Counted from the first letter of the stretch, positions 1 to 11,891 are shown. The stretch is DNA of 64,000 bases from Diphasiastrum complanatum (GCA_029204225.1 CM055112.1:27983063-28047062); one strand, 5' to 3'. The notes: generated by a model not told the origin, from the letters alone. Made by a program: numbers and translations.

Positions 1-1326
1 CCTGCGCTACAGGTGGCCATCCCTGATAACCTTGTCCATCGACAAATGGGTAGTCGACACCATCTATCAGAGGATCCCAAGATAAGATTGGTTGAGATTG
101 TTCCTCATAGACTGGCACAACTGCTCCAAGTGGCATTGTCATGCAATCACTCAATTGGTATTGCGGATAGAACATGGTTGGTTGACTACTTAGTCTATCC
201 AAGTGTTCATGATAAGCTTGCACTTGAAGACTTTCTTCAGCAGTCAATAGTATCGCTTGAAAACAAGGCCTTGGTACCTTAAGCGCTAGCTCTTGTTGGA
301 CTGAAGGCCTGTTTGGGCTTGGATTCCCTGGATTTGGCCTTTGAAGTATTGTTACACCCAGATTTAGCGTTGGTTTGAGATTCTGTTGCATTGGGGAACA
401 ATTTGATCTTGGTTGAAACTTGCTCGTTGACGAACAATCATCAACCTTAGTCTTTCCCTTGTCAGTGCACTTTTTATATGAAGGCTACGCGATTGCGCTT
501 TCCCTTGGATCTTGTGCTGAACTGCCTTCAAGTCGCTCCATTGGCATAGGTTCCATTTGTAATTCATCACTAAGAAATCTGTGCATTGATTGCGCCAAGA
601 GTCCCGATAGAACCTGCCGGACTTCCTCGGTTGCCAATTTCTTGACTTCCTCAACTATCAATGGCTTGATAGATTCTACCAGCTCTGTCTTCTGTGATGG
701 TATTACTTGTTTGCTCGAGGGTATCTTTGTGTACTTTGGGATTTTTGTCAGATTGTCTTCTTCCTCACTCGTTTCATAACCCGGTGGCACTAGGATTTTT
801 CGCTTATAGTGAATTATATCGATAGATGGAATGGTCACCATAGGTGCATGTTGGTCTACATAAGCCAAATGCCTCCTAGCTAATTGTGGATTGTGCATCG
901 GACAATCTCGGCATAGATGGTTAACTCCGCATTGTGAACATCCGGGTTCAAATATTGATGGATCCCCTCGATGTGGACATTCGGCTCGACGATGTTTTCC
1001 TCCACATCCATGGCACCTTACTGAGTGTAGTATGCCATCACCTCAAAGTTGATAGGCATACACTGGTAGGAGATGCCCCTTAGGATCTTCCACAAAATAG
1101 GCTGGTAGGCTATTATGGTCCTCCATTGAGTTCGGTGACATGCAAGATGATATGACCAATACTTTCACCTTGCCACTAGTGACATCCATCCCTTTGGTGA
1201 GCTCCTTGTCGGCTTGATTTTGCTTGTGACCTTTGAACCTCTGGATCTTGCCGTCGAACTTGCTGCTCTGCATTTTGTCTTTGTAAGAAGTGCGGATTCT
1301 TGATTGGACATCTTATAATTGGATGA
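1..1326 (-). pseudogene. Gyp1 gag, C-terminal part with zinc knuckles
   Basis: From the Cop1 junction down to the left edge, one minus-strand frame is nearly continuous. After the split knuckle there is a frameshift near 1275. The frame from 1273 to 1 is then broken only by TGA at 1043-1045 and TAG at 485-487, both explicable as C-to-T changes. Two more knuckles, CHGCGGKHRRAEC and CSQCGVNHLCRDC, lie around 905-1010. They are followed by a hydrophilic segment with acidic and lysine-rich patches and then a proline/glutamine-rich tail with MFYPQYQLSD near 120. The three knuckles share unusual CX2CX3HX4C spacing. The frame is still open at position 1, so the protein continues outside. Confidence 0.7.
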
Positions 1327-1976
1327 TGTGAAAGATTCAACTAGTTTCATCACATTTTGCAATATTTTCATATTTGGCATGTTGAGGCCAAAACTTGTTT
1401 TAGACTTAGAGGTTGACTTTTCAAAGTTCATTAGTCTAAATTTCATTTGAATAAACACTTTTTGAAAGTGTGGGGAAGATAGAATGCGAGTTTGAGTAGA
1501 TTCAATTTGAATAAGTTGGGTACATTGAATCTAGACCCAAAATTGGTAGGGTTAGCATTTTGGTGGGAAAGCCAAGTGGCCAAATAGGGTTTGGACCTGC
1601 TATAAAAGGATGTAACTCGTGGAGAGAGTCATCTTCTTTCTTCTCTATCTCATTTCATGCTTATACATGGTTCTCTTGGATTCTACTATCCATTGGTGCA
1701 CTATCTTGGTGATTGCTTGCAATTCTATGTGTAGAATGATCTATATTTGTTATTTTTGGATCCACACATGTGAAATATAGTAGCTTGCTGGTTTTGTACG
1801 GACAGCAACAGTACATAATCATTTTATTCAAGTTTGATCAAGTTCTATTAGTGTTTGCATCTCAAATTGTGTGTAGATGCTGATTTTTCTACATTGGTGA
1901 AATTGGTAGTGTATTTCTTTTTCTAACCAAAGATCATTCAAGTAGATTGGATCTTAAGGATCTGAAATCTTTCACA
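1327..1976 (+). repeat. Cop1 left (5') LTR
   Basis: 650 bp with the terminal inverted repeat TGTGAAAG/CTTTCACA. It contains TATAAAAGG at 1601 and a CACATGTG palindrome near 1770. It is identical in length to the right copy. Confidence 0.95.
1601..1608 (+). promoter_or_regulatory. Cop1 LTR TATA box
   Basis: TATAAAAG in an otherwise ordinary context about 375 bp before the LTR end, kept in the right LTR at 11516-11523. A related, diverged version occurs in the LTR scrap at 19.4 kb, which supports function. A CT-rich run ('tcttctttcttctct') follows about 30-40 bp downstream, where transcription would begin. Confidence 0.7.
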
Positions 1977-1988
1977 TGGTATTAGAGC
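1977..1988 (+). other. Cop1 primer-binding site (tRNA-iMet)
   Basis: TGGTATTAGAGC lies immediately after the LTR and differs by one base from the plant Copia consensus TGGTATCAGAGC. It would prime minus-strand DNA synthesis from initiator tRNA-Met. Confidence 0.9.
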
Positions 1989-2569
1989 TTGTGTTTTAGG
2001 TTATGAAGGAGGAAATCAGATCTATCAATGATTTGGTGAAGATATCAAGTCTAGAGCATGCTAGAGAGGATTCTACACCAAAATCGGATTTTTTGCTTTT
2101 GTAGATTGGATCTTTTGTAGATCAAAAACTAAATAGGTCAATATACTTGTTCAATTCCGTTTTTTGAATTCACATGCTGGATTTGGCCGATTTTTGGATC
2201 ATTGGTTTAGCCTAAGTGGTGGCTTATAGATTGCATATCAAATTTTCAGCATTTGCATGTAGATTTGGAATAGTCAATTTTTTGTGATTTTGTCAAAACC
2301 CTAATTTTGATTGGATCTCTAGATAGTGAGGTTGCTGGACTTCATTTGAGTGTGTTTCAATCTTAGGAAGTGGCAAAAGTCATTAGATTGAGGATAGATC
2401 ATAGGTTGATCAAGATTCCATGATTCTATGTGTTGATTTGCTTGGATAAGTGCTAGAAGAGAATTTGTGAGATAGTTTCAAATCTTGGTGATTTTTTTTT
2501 AAAGCATTTGTTGTTGTTCAAAGGAGTGCTTTGTGCATTGAAACAGGTTGAAAGAGAAGATCAGGTCAT

Positions 2570-3402
2570 TGTGCAAAAAGTACAAAAAGAACCAAGAGTG
2601 GATCCTAATCTGATCCTCAAGAGGGATTGGTTGTCAGATTACTTGATCTATCAATCTACTTCAGATTAAGATCAATCTAGGTCAATTCTAGACACAAAAT
2701 CCTAACAAGAACAATCATTAATTGAAGGTAAGTGTACTTTCTGGTTTCACACATGTGAAACATTGTCTGAGTACGGACTCCAACCTGAAAATCAAGTACA
2801 CATTGATAGAACCTCAAAACAATCAAAACAAATGTAGACAAATGGAGAGAATCACTCAAAATTGCTTCCAAAACCAAGATTGGTGTCTCACAATGATTAT
2901 GGCCAAATGTGGCTCTATATATACAATAAGTGAGAGCTCGTGGTACTGATCATCCCTCTGATCCCACATGTGTGAAGGTGCTTTGTCATATGATGATTCA
3001 TCATGCAAAACTGACACTTGGACAAAACCTTTTATTTTGAGCACTTTTGGTCCATTTTCCTTCTATTTGGAGATCTACTTGGAAATCTTCTAGAATTCAA
3101 AATTTGCCTACTTCAGCTTATTCCACACGTGTGAGCTGTCCTCTACACATAGGATATGACACCTAACCAAAATATTTGGCTCATGCAATCAATAGATTGA
3201 TGCCATGTGTCATATATCTAGAAAACTAGTTTTTGGCCTTTTTAGCCACTAGAACTTGATTTTAAATCATATGTACAACCTATATGATTATGGTACATGA
3301 CAAGTAAATTATTTTCACACGTGGGAACAGGCTCCACACATGTGTAATAATCTATATACAAGATTTTTGGCCTCTACCAAGCTTATTTTTGCATTTTTCA
3401 CA
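2570..3402 (-). repeat. Cop2 3' LTR
   Basis: Plus-strand reading starts TGTGCAAAAAG and ends TTTTTCACA, giving TGTG...CACA termini. It holds five CACRTG-type palindromes within about 600 bp (near 2750, 2967, 3125, 3318 and 3337) and, on the plus strand, a 'ctatatata' word. A 75-codon open frame inside it is repeated in the other LTR but looks incidental. Confidence 0.93.
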
Positions 3403-3539
3403 CTCCTCAAAAATCTAGCTTGGTAAATCTAGCTTGATGAAAAACATGATGATCTTGAACTTGACTCCATGGGCTGAATTGGTCTTTGTTGGTTCAAAAG
3501 GTATGAAGATCAGCCAATGAGCTTGATGTTGATCTAAAA

Positions 3540-3998
3540 TCACCATATCCATGATAGTGCTTCTTTGATGTTGACATCTTTGATGAGCTTGAGAGTTTTG
3601 CACCATCCTAGCACCTCCAAAATTGATTCCTTCCAATTTTCATGTAGATGTTTGACCTTGAGGCTTGCTCCTTCTTCATGTGCATGCTCCTCTTTGATGG
3701 AAATTTGAGACCTCCATGTCTCATAATGATCACAACAACTATGACCACACAATATGCACTTCCTATGATTATCAAAATTACTTATGCTAGAAACATAAGT
3801 CCAAAAATCACCACAACTTGGCATGATTTTTCTAATATTGAAATCAAAAGGCATTTCCATCTCAATAAGACTAACTACTTGCTTATGCATATAAGTGTCC
3901 ACTTTCGATGCTTCACTTATTCTCATAAGAAGTTTACAACTTGCCTTCAGGATTGAAAACATACAATTTTCATCTTTATGAATGAACACATCATTCAT
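3540..3998 (-). pseudogene. Cop2 unassigned ORF
   Basis: A 152-codon open frame of unknown function downstream of the knuckle ORF. It has a cysteine/histidine patch (CILCGHSCCDHYE around residue 82) that could bind metal. The DNA encoding SEASKVDT resembles a plus-strand stretch of Cop1 at 10510-10536, suggesting both elements carry pieces of a common non-enzymatic module. Confidence 0.35.
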
Positions 3999-4040
3999 GA
4001 TCTTATTGAAACCAAAAGATCCTACATTATGAAGGTATTT

Positions 4041-4772
4041 TCATTTCCTTGACTTCATAACTAATGTAAGCTTACAAGGAAAACATATTTTGCTATCTTT
4101 TAAGGCATCACACTCAACTAGCATTGCCTTAAGCCACCTTTGAGATACAAAAATCCCTTCAAAGCAAAATAGATCTTCATAAGTTGACATGAGAGCATAA
4201 ATGAAACTATTTTCATTTTGTGATTGCTCCTTATTCTTGATTGATTTCTCTTGGATAATAACAATAAGTTTGAACTTGTCCAAAGTTACAAGCAAAATAC
4301 TTTCCAAGGACATAAAATAAATCCAAGTTACTTTCATGAAAGTGACATCTATCTTTGCATCTTGAACCAAACAATGCACTTCCAAATGAAAAATTTCAAA
4401 AGATTCAACATGTGTTGTGATGGACTCTTGAAGACAAATCTTGCAAGTCCTTGTGAGACTCCAAGCCTCATTCACCTTTCCACAAAGAAAACACCTTTCC
4501 TTGGACTTGTCCTTCTTGTATTTGCATTTTGAACTTGAAGCTCCATCCTTCACCTCGGCCCCCTTGCTTTGGTTCTCCTTGGATGAATTGGTCTTTTTTT
4601 TGTAGCATCTTGAAAAAATATATCCTCCCTTGCCACAAAGGTTGCACTTAGGATCCTTTCTTTCCTTCAATAGGATGCCACCTATTGATGCCATGTGAAT
4701 AAAAACCTGTGATATGATTCTACAAATGTAATTTGTGACTTTCAAGAGACTAGATTTGAACATCTTCAACAA
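4041..4772 (-). pseudogene. Cop2 gag-like ORF with altered zinc knuckle
   Basis: A 243-codon open frame. Around residues 43-56 it carries CNLCGKGGYIFSRC, a CX2CX4HX4C knuckle in which the histidine is tyrosine (one C-to-T change would do it). A lysine/serine-rich stretch follows, as in Copia Gag linkers, then a second cysteine cluster beginning CFLCGKVNEAW. The C-terminal half has no recognisable protease motif. Interpreted as the decayed end of gag; coding capacity today is doubtful. Confidence 0.5.
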
Positions 4773-6280
4773 TCTAGAAGGATCTACAAAAGGTCTAGCT
4801 CACAAACCTAAGAATCAATCTTCACAGTAATGACTAGTCACTTGGAAACTTTGCTTTGATCACTAAGACAAAAGCACACAATCTTTGAATCAAATCACTA
4901 AAGAAATCAGATCCAATCTCCTATTGGCCTCATCAAATACCAACGACTCTTTCTTTTGAAAGTTGAAATGGATATGAAAAGATTTGACACTTAGATTTTC
5001 CTTTTCACTTGACTAGTTCTCTCAACACTTGAAATTCCTGAACAAAAGATGGGTTTTGTTTCAAATACATGAAAATCAAACTTAATCACTTCTTTTGGAC
5101 TCACTCTTGACCCAAATAATCTCACACTTGAGATTTAGAATGAATTTGATTTGATTTGACAACGAACTATACCATCAATTTTTCACAAAGCTTAAAAAAT
5201 TAGACAACTAGGGATTTACAAAGATCTCAACCATGCATGGATACTCAAATATGGACTCCTCCTCATTCTAGACATCCAATGAGATCTCAAATTGACCCTC
5301 ACACTCTCACAAAGAAAGTTGAATAGAACTAATTTGAGTTTCATACATACTATGTCAATTTTTGCTCAATAAATTGAATTCAATCACTCCTATTGGATTC
5401 CACCAAAAGAGCTAATGCCACTTAGAAAGATTTGATCACCTAGGAGAAGACAAACTTTCCACCAATAACAACACAAAATGAGCTTCTAGATCTTGCCCTC
5501 TACAAAGGAAGGAACTCTTAGAAAATTGGATCTCTCTCTACACATTTGTCATAGACACCTTAATGACTCTTTTCAGACCTTACAATCACTCAAACAAATT
5601 GAGTAGGTTTGAACAATGTGACTTGGATCTCAATCTCTTTTCTAGAATTCTCAATTTAAGCCAATCTATGCCAAATTCTACAAAAGATTTGCATAGATGC
5701 TCTATATGCACTAGAAACTCTCAAAGGTTTCACTTGGAGGACAGATCCAAAGATGTTTTCTAGCAAATTGATGCTCCTAAACTTGACCCTATCACTCTTG
5801 AACAAATCTAGAGTGATGGCACAATGAATTTCAACCTCTCACCTTGCATATCACTCCTTAATCTATGATTTTTAGCAAAATCTCTCTCAACTTCAACATG
5901 CACTCCAAAATCAGAGATGATCAATGAATGCACCTATTTCAAGCTTCAAATTTAATTTCTTGGCTGATTTAATCCAAGAACTAATCAAGGGATTAGTTTC
6001 TTTATAGAAAATGCTTGATTTTGCAGCAAAAATTTCTCAAATTGGGTGTGTGAGTCAAATTGTACAAATTTTTGAATTTTCTCAGCCAAAACTGGAGCTG
6101 TACAGCCTCACACGTGTGAAAAGGGTTCCTACAGCCCACAACAAGTCCTGGTCCAAAAATTTTGAGAATATCTATCAAATCCAACTCGCTACCCAAAATT
6201 TGACTAGTTTCCAAAAAATTGCTAATTTTGGCTTTGATTTGGATTAACCCTATCAATTTCAACAAAACCTCTTGTACTAG

Positions 6281-6292
6281 GCTCTGATACCA
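6281..6292 (-). other. Cop2 primer-binding site (tRNA-iMet)
   Basis: Minus strand reads TGGTATCAGAGC, a perfect plant Copia primer site flush with the LTR. This proves the orientation of Cop2 is opposite to its host. Confidence 0.92.
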
Positions 6293-7125
6293 AGTGCAAA
6301 AAGTACAATAAGGACCAAGAATGGATCCTAATCTGATCCTCAAGAGGGATTGGTTGTCAGATTACTTGATCTATCAATCTACTTCAGATTAAGATCAATC
6401 TAGATCAATTCTAGACACAAAAATCCTAACAAGAACAATCATTAATTGAAGGTAAGTGTACTTTCTGGTTTCACAAGTGTGAAACACTGTCTGAGTACGG
6501 ACTCCAACCTGAAAATCAAGTACACATTGATAGAACCTCAAAACAATCAAAACAAATGTAGACAAATGGAGAGAATCACTCAAAATTGCTTCCAAAACCA
6601 AGATTGGTGTCTCACAATAATTATGGCCAAATGTGGCTCTATATATACAATAAGTGAGAGCTCGTGGTACTGATCATCCCTCTTATCCCACATGTGTGAA
6701 GGTGCTTTGTCATATGATGATTCATCATGCAAAACTGACACTTGGACAAAACCTTCTATTTTGAGCACTTTTGGTCCATTTTCCTTCTATATGGAGATCT
6801 ACTTGGAAATCTTCTAGAATTCAAAATTAGCCTACTTCAGCTTATTCCACACGTGTGCGCTGTCCTCTACACATGGGATATGACACCTAACCAAAATATT
6901 TGGCTCATGCAATCAATAGATTGATGCCATGTGTCATATATCTAGAAAACTAGTTTTTGGCCTTTTTAGCCACTAGAACTTGAATTAAATCATATGTACA
7001 ACCTATATGATTATGGTACATGACAAGTACATTATTTTCACACGTGGGAACAGGCTCCACACATGTGTAATCATCTATATACAAGATTTTTGACCTCTAC
7101 CAAGCTTATTTTTGCATTTTTCACA
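6293..7125 (-). repeat. Cop2 5' LTR
   Basis: Same length as the other copy. Its plus-strand start is AGTGCAAAAAG rather than TGTGCAAAAAG, a single change at the terminus next to the primer site. The five CACRTG-type palindromes are mostly preserved. Confidence 0.93.
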
Positions 7126-7136
7126 GTCATTGCTAC

Positions 7137-9869
7137 ATGGCAACCTCAATTGGAGTCATGTTGGAAGCCAATGATAGGTTTACCTCAAGTAACTATTCAT
7201 TATGGAAAGTGAGGATGGAGTCACTTCTTGAGATGAATGATGTTTTGGATATTGTTGTAGGTTTGGAGGAGAGACCAGCAACACAACAAGATCAATTGAG
7301 GTATGACAAGAGGGCCAAGAAGGCTCTACACATGATAAAGATGAATGTTACCAATGAACTTCTCAAGGAAGTTGGTAAGTGCACATCATCTTTGGAAGCT
7401 TGGAATTCATTGAAGAAGCTTTATGAATCCAAGTCTACTTCTAGAGTGTTGACTCTAAGAAGGCAAATCTTTTCTTTTTTGCAAAAGAATGAAGAAAGTC
7501 CAAGTACTTTTGTTTTGAGAATGAAAGCATTGAATGATGAGTTAGCTTGCATAGATGAAAGCATTAAGGAATGAGAGCTTATTCAAGTGATTCTTAATGT
7601 CTTGTTGGATGCTCATGCTAACATTGTTCAAAGTATTGCTATTCAAAAGACTTTGCCAAGTTTGATGGATCTTCAAGAGATCTTGATCAATGAGGAATAT
7701 AGACTTCAAGCAAGAGGTGGATCTACATCGACACTTCAAGAGGATGCTATGTTCACAAAGGGCAAATTCAAGGGCAAAACCAAAAGCAAGTGGTCTAAAG
7801 GGCAAGATCAAGTGGATGCTTCTTCAAGTGGCAAACAGAAGGATAGATCAAAGCTCAAGTGCTTCTATTGTGGCATCAAAGGACACTTTACAAGTGAGTG
7901 CTACAAGAAGAAGAGTCAAGGAGACAAGCAAGGTAATCTTACTCTTGATGAGGATGGTTTGGATGTGCAAGATGCAAATGATGATGCTTTTGTGATGTCT
8001 TCATGTATGCTTGCTAATGATGGAGATCTAGATCCTTGGTGGATTGATAGTGGAGCAAGTTCACACATGACCTTTCACAAAGAGTACTTCACTTCTTTGT
8101 TGGCATATGGAGATGACAAGAGGGTGATCTACACGGCCAATGATGGTGAGTGTGCAATCAAAGGGATTGGCACAATTCCTATTTTTCTCTCTACAAATAG
8201 GAATGTTCATTTGGAGGATGTCTTGTTTATTCCATCTATTACCAAGAATTTGCTTAGTGTGAGTCAAATGCTAAGTAAGGTCCTCAAGGTGGAGTTTGAT
8301 GGAGATGCCTGTTTGACCAAAAGGAAGGATGTCTTGATTGGAAAAGGTAAAAGGCAAGGGAAGTTGTTCAAACTTGATGCTTGTGTTATTGCTAACCAAG
8401 TTGGATCTGTTGCAAGGGAGCAAATTTCTATTCAAGAGGTTTGGCACAAAAGGATGGGACACCTCAACTTCAAGTCATTGGAGGTAATGGCAAGGAAGAA
8501 GGTTGTGATTGGTCTTACAAGTTCCTTAAGTAATGAAAAGCATGTTTGTGAGTCTTGTGCTTTGTCTAAGTCACATAGACTACCTTATGCTAGATCTATT
8601 TCTAGATCTACAAAGCCTTTTCAACTTGTACATTCGGATATTCATGGATTTACTACAATTAGCAATAGTGGAGCTAAGATGTATGTAACATTCATTGATG
8701 ATTTTAGTAGATTTTGTTGGATCTATCTACTAAAGAGCAAGGATGAAGTGTATGATGTCTTTGTCAAGTTCAAGAATGCAAGGGAAAACCAATTTTCCAC
8801 AAAGATCAAGTGCTTGAGAGGTGACAATGGTGGTGAGTACATATCTAACAAGTTCAAGGCCTTTTGTGATGAGCATGGGATCAAGAGGGAGTATACAACA
8901 TCAAGGACCCCACAACAAAATGGAGTGGCTGAAAGGAAGAATAGGACTTTATGTGAAAGTGCTAAAGCTATGAGGTTAAGTGCTAATCTTGACAAACCAT
9001 TTTGGGCTCAAGCTTTGTTGTGTGCCAATTTCTTGTGCAATAGGTGGCCGAGTGCTATTTTGGATGGAAGGACACCTTTTGAGATGCTATTCAAGAGGAG
9101 GCCGAGTGTCAACTTTCTAAGAACCTTTGGATGCACATGCTATGTCAACATTACTCTTGATGATAGGACCAAGGAGGATCCATCTTCAAGAAGAGGTATT
9201 TTTGTTGGATATAGTGAGGTGAGTAAAGCCTACAAGGTTTACATTCCTTCTACTAACAAAGTGATTGTTGGTAGAGATGTCATTTTTGATGAGGGAAACA
9301 TTCCAAAGGTGTCTTCAAGCATGATTGATGGTAAAGTATATGGTTCTAACATTCTTTATGTTGATGAGAAGGATCCTACTTTGGATGGTGGTGATGATGG
9401 ACCTTCATCAAGTCAAAAGCCAAGGAGAACATCAAGAGAAAGACAAGTACCTTCAAGGCTCACATATGATCAAAAGGGTAAGCAAGTAGTTTCTGGAAAT
9501 TATGTTGCTTTCCTAACCTCTTTGGATGAGAATACAAGTGTAGATCAATCAAGGAAAGAAAAGGAGTGGATCCAAGCAATGGATCTTGAGTATCGATCTC
9601 TTATGAAGAGTGGAACATCTTTTGGAGGACCTTCTTGTGTACATGGAGCTATGCAAGTGGATGGATGTTATCTTTCTGTAAGATCAAGTAATGGATCTGG
9701 AAAACAAAGTTTGTTCAATGAATTTGATGATCAAGTTGAAGATCAAGAAGTTGATCTCAAAGCGCTTCAACTAGTCAAAAGGGAAGGTGGCAATTTGGAG
9801 CTAGTCAAGAGCATCAAAGGAGAGGTAATTGGCAAAGGTGTTATGGATCTATTTTTGCAGCATATTTAA
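7137..9869 (+). pseudogene. Cop1 gag-protease-integrase polyprotein, truncated before RT
   Basis: The ATG at 7137 opens a Copia Gag (FTSSNYSLWKVRMESLL). TGA at 7572-7574 ends it prematurely, but the same frame continues from there to 9869. After the stop come a zinc knuckle CFYCGIKGHFTSEC, the aspartic protease motif WWIDSGASSHM, the integrase zinc-binding domain (HKRMGHLNF...CESC) and the catalytic core. In the core the D, D and E lie in VHSDIHG, RGDNGGEY and QQNGVAERKNR. The integrase C-terminal region is present through FGCTCYVN and FVGYSEVSKAYKVY. After KEWIQAMDLEYRSLMK near 9600, where RT normally begins, the protein departs from Copia and ends about 85 residues later. One premature stop in 2.7 kb means modest decay. 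Confidence 0.9.
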
Positions 9870-10671
9870 GACTCAAGTAAGGTCAAAGGAGCAGCAAGGA
9901 AGTGTTGTTCAAGTTTACTTTACTTGTTCTATCTCATGTTTGAGCAATTTCATGTGGATGTGTGCAAATTGTCAAGATATGGTAAAACTAGCTACATTGG
10001 TGAGCATTGTTTTGATGTTGGATTTGTACTAGCATTCTTGGCTGATTTTGCTGATGGAAATGAAGCTATTGGAGGTTCATTATGTCACTCATCCATGGCT
10101 AAGTTCTCAAGTGTTGAGCTACTTGGTGCCAATACTTGGAGATTGTCAATTTTTGGTGAATTCATGGTCATTTTCTTGTGTCAAGTAGATCTTGAAGAAG
10201 GACTAGTGCAAACTACTTGGTTTATGGAGTCATGTGGTGCTGGATTTGCATCATTTATGTACTCACCTACTCGATGGTTTCTTGTGGCAAGATGAAGATG
10301 GAGGCTCATTCATGGAGTATCATGGTGGATACAAGGCAACAAAAGGAGGAGACATGCAAGCAAAAGTTGATCACTCACATTTATTGTTTGTTTGTTGTAT
10401 TTTTCCAGAGAGTTCAGAGTTGGAAGCATGGTGGAATCATTTCATTTACATTCTATTTGATTCTTTATGTTCTAGTCACATTTTTACATGTAAAATTTAT
10501 GTAAGAAATAGTGAAGCATCCCAAGTGGACACTATTCTCTATATCAATTATGGTTGTTTCTATTTTGAGCATTACATGATCATTGAAAGGAGATCTATTT
10601 CTAGGAAGAAGATCATTCTTATGATGGATCAAAGTTCTATTGGCAAAAACTATGCTAGGAGCATTGGAAGC
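9605..10671 (+). other. Unrelated block replacing the Cop1 RT domain
   Basis: About 1.07 kb lies between the end of recognisable integrase/RT lead-in and the start of RNase H. None of the expected RT landmarks (CKWVFK, KARLVAKGF, LDV.NAFL, YVDD) appears in any frame. The first 265 bp remain in frame with the polyprotein (acidic residues, DDQVEDQEVDL). Further on are open frames of 95-146 codons with no recognised domain. A stretch at 10510-10536 resembles part of Cop2. Origin unknown: replacement, capture, or an ancestral feature of this family. Confidence 0.75.
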
Positions 10672-11246
10672 TAGGAAAGCGAGTTTTGAGGTACATCATT
10701 GGAACTCGAGATTTTGGCATATTGTATGAGGGATCATCATCTAATCTTTTTGGATTTTCAGATTTGGACTATGCTGGAGATGTAATGGATAGGAAATCCA
10801 TTAGTTCTTATTGTATTCTCATAGGTGATGGAGCTATATCATGGATGTCAAAGAAACAAGCCACTATCTCATTGTCATCTAGTGAGGCCGAGTACAAAGT
10901 TCTTACACATTGCACAAAGGAGATGGTATGGATCAAAAGGATGATCAAGGATCTTCACTTGCTGGATTTTTCAGAGAGCCCAATCATCTTTTGTGACAAT
11001 CAATCAGCCCAAAGAATGGCATCCAATCCTATCTTTCATGCTAGGAGCAAGCATATTGAGATACAATATCATTTTGTGAGGGAGCGAGTCATTGCAAAGG
11101 AGGTGGAGCTTCAACATGTGTCTTCAAGGGAATGTGTAGCTGATATCTTCACCAAAGCATTGGGAAAAGACTTGTTCATGAAGCATAGGACTTCACTTGG
11201 AGTATTATCAAAGTCTATGCTAAAACTAGTTGAAGAGGGAGTGTGA
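10672..11246 (+). pseudogene. Cop1 RNase H domain
   Basis: Open from KRVLRYIIGT onward, with the Copia RNase H landmarks FSDLDYAGD, SWMSKKQATISLSSSEAEY, IFCDNQSA, RSKHIEIQYHFVRE and DIFTKAL. The DEDD-type residues appear intact. The stop codon TGA (11244-11246) falls inside the first bases of the right LTR, a normal Copia arrangement. There is no start codon of its own, because the domain belongs to the polyprotein interrupted upstream. Confidence 0.88.
11231..11241 (+). other. Cop1 polypurine tract
   Basis: TGAAGAGGGAG lies directly before the right LTR. It is purine-rich and correctly placed to prime plus-strand DNA synthesis. Confidence 0.75.
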
Positions 11247-11891
11247 AAGATTCAACTAGTTTCATCACATTTTGCAATATTCTCATATTTGGCATATTGA
11301 GGCCAGAACTTGTTTTAGACTTAGAGGTTGACTTTTCAAAGTTCATTAGTCTAAATTTCATTTGAATAAACACTTTTTGATAGTGTGGGAAAGATAGAAT
11401 GCGAGTTTGAGTAGATTCAATTTGAATAAGTTGGGTACATTGAATCTAGACCCAAAATTGGTAAGGTTAGCATTTTGGTGGGAAAGCCAAGTGGCCAAAT
11501 AGGGTTTGGACCTGCTATAAAAGGATGTAACTCGTGGAGAGAGTCATCTTCTTTCTTCTCTATCTCATTTCATGCTTATACATGGTCCTCTTGGGTTCTA
11601 CTATCCATTGGTGCACTACCTTGGTGATTGCTTGCAATTCTATGTGTAGAATGATCTATATTTGTTATTTTTGGATCCACACGTGTGAAATACAGTAGCT
11701 TGCTAGTTTTGTATGGATAGCAACAGTACATAATCATTTCATTCAAGTTTGATCAAGTTCTATTAGTGTTTGCATCTCAAATTGTGTGTAGATGCTGATT
11801 TTTCTACATTGGTGAAATTGGTAGTGTATTTCTCTTTCTAACCAAAGATCATTCAAGTAGATTGGATCTTAAGGATCTGAAATCTTTCACA
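11242..11891 (+). repeat. Cop1 right (3') LTR
   Basis: 650 bp, ending CTTTCACA and followed by the GATGA duplication. Most of the roughly 16 differences from the left LTR are transitions, as expected from methylated-C decay. For example, CACACATG on the left is CACACGTG here. Confidence 0.95.

Larger units (their letters stand above)
2570..7125 (-). mobile_element. Cop2: non-autonomous Copia-like element nested in Cop1
   Basis: Two 833-bp LTRs (2570-3402 and 6293-7125) are flanked by the duplication GTCAT (2565-2569 and 7126-7130). The tRNA-iMet primer site is on the minus strand at 6281-6292 and a purine-rich stretch (minus TTTTGAGGAG) abuts the other LTR at 3403-3412, so transcription runs minus. 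The 2.9-kb interior has no integrase, RT or RNase H, only a zinc-knuckle-bearing ORF and a second unassigned ORF. LTR divergence is about 20 differences in 833 bp by eye, similar to that of its host. It probably moves with enzymes supplied by other elements. Confidence 0.92.
1327..11891 (+). mobile_element. Cop1: Ty1/Copia element lacking RT, host of Cop2
   Basis: Two 650-bp LTRs (1327-1976 and 11242-11891) each begin TGTGAAAG and end CTTTCACA. They are flanked by the five-base target duplication GATGA (1322-1326 and 11892-11896). A tRNA-iMet-type primer site follows the left LTR and a polypurine tract precedes the right LTR. Removing nested Cop2 leaves about 6.0 kb. The LTRs differ at roughly 16 positions by eye (about 97.5% identity), mostly transitions. 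Gene order is gag, protease, integrase, an unrelated block, RNase H, so the element cannot encode its own reverse transcriptase. Confidence 0.95.

Noticed and set aside
13-282. Plus-strand 89-codon frame at the left edge
   Set aside because: Opposite strand of the Gyp1 gag frame, which continues through it with a coherent proline/glutamine-rich sequence.
2722-2949. 75-codon frame repeated at 6446-6673
   Set aside because: Present twice only because both Cop2 LTRs contain it; it overlaps promoter-like sequence and has no homology.
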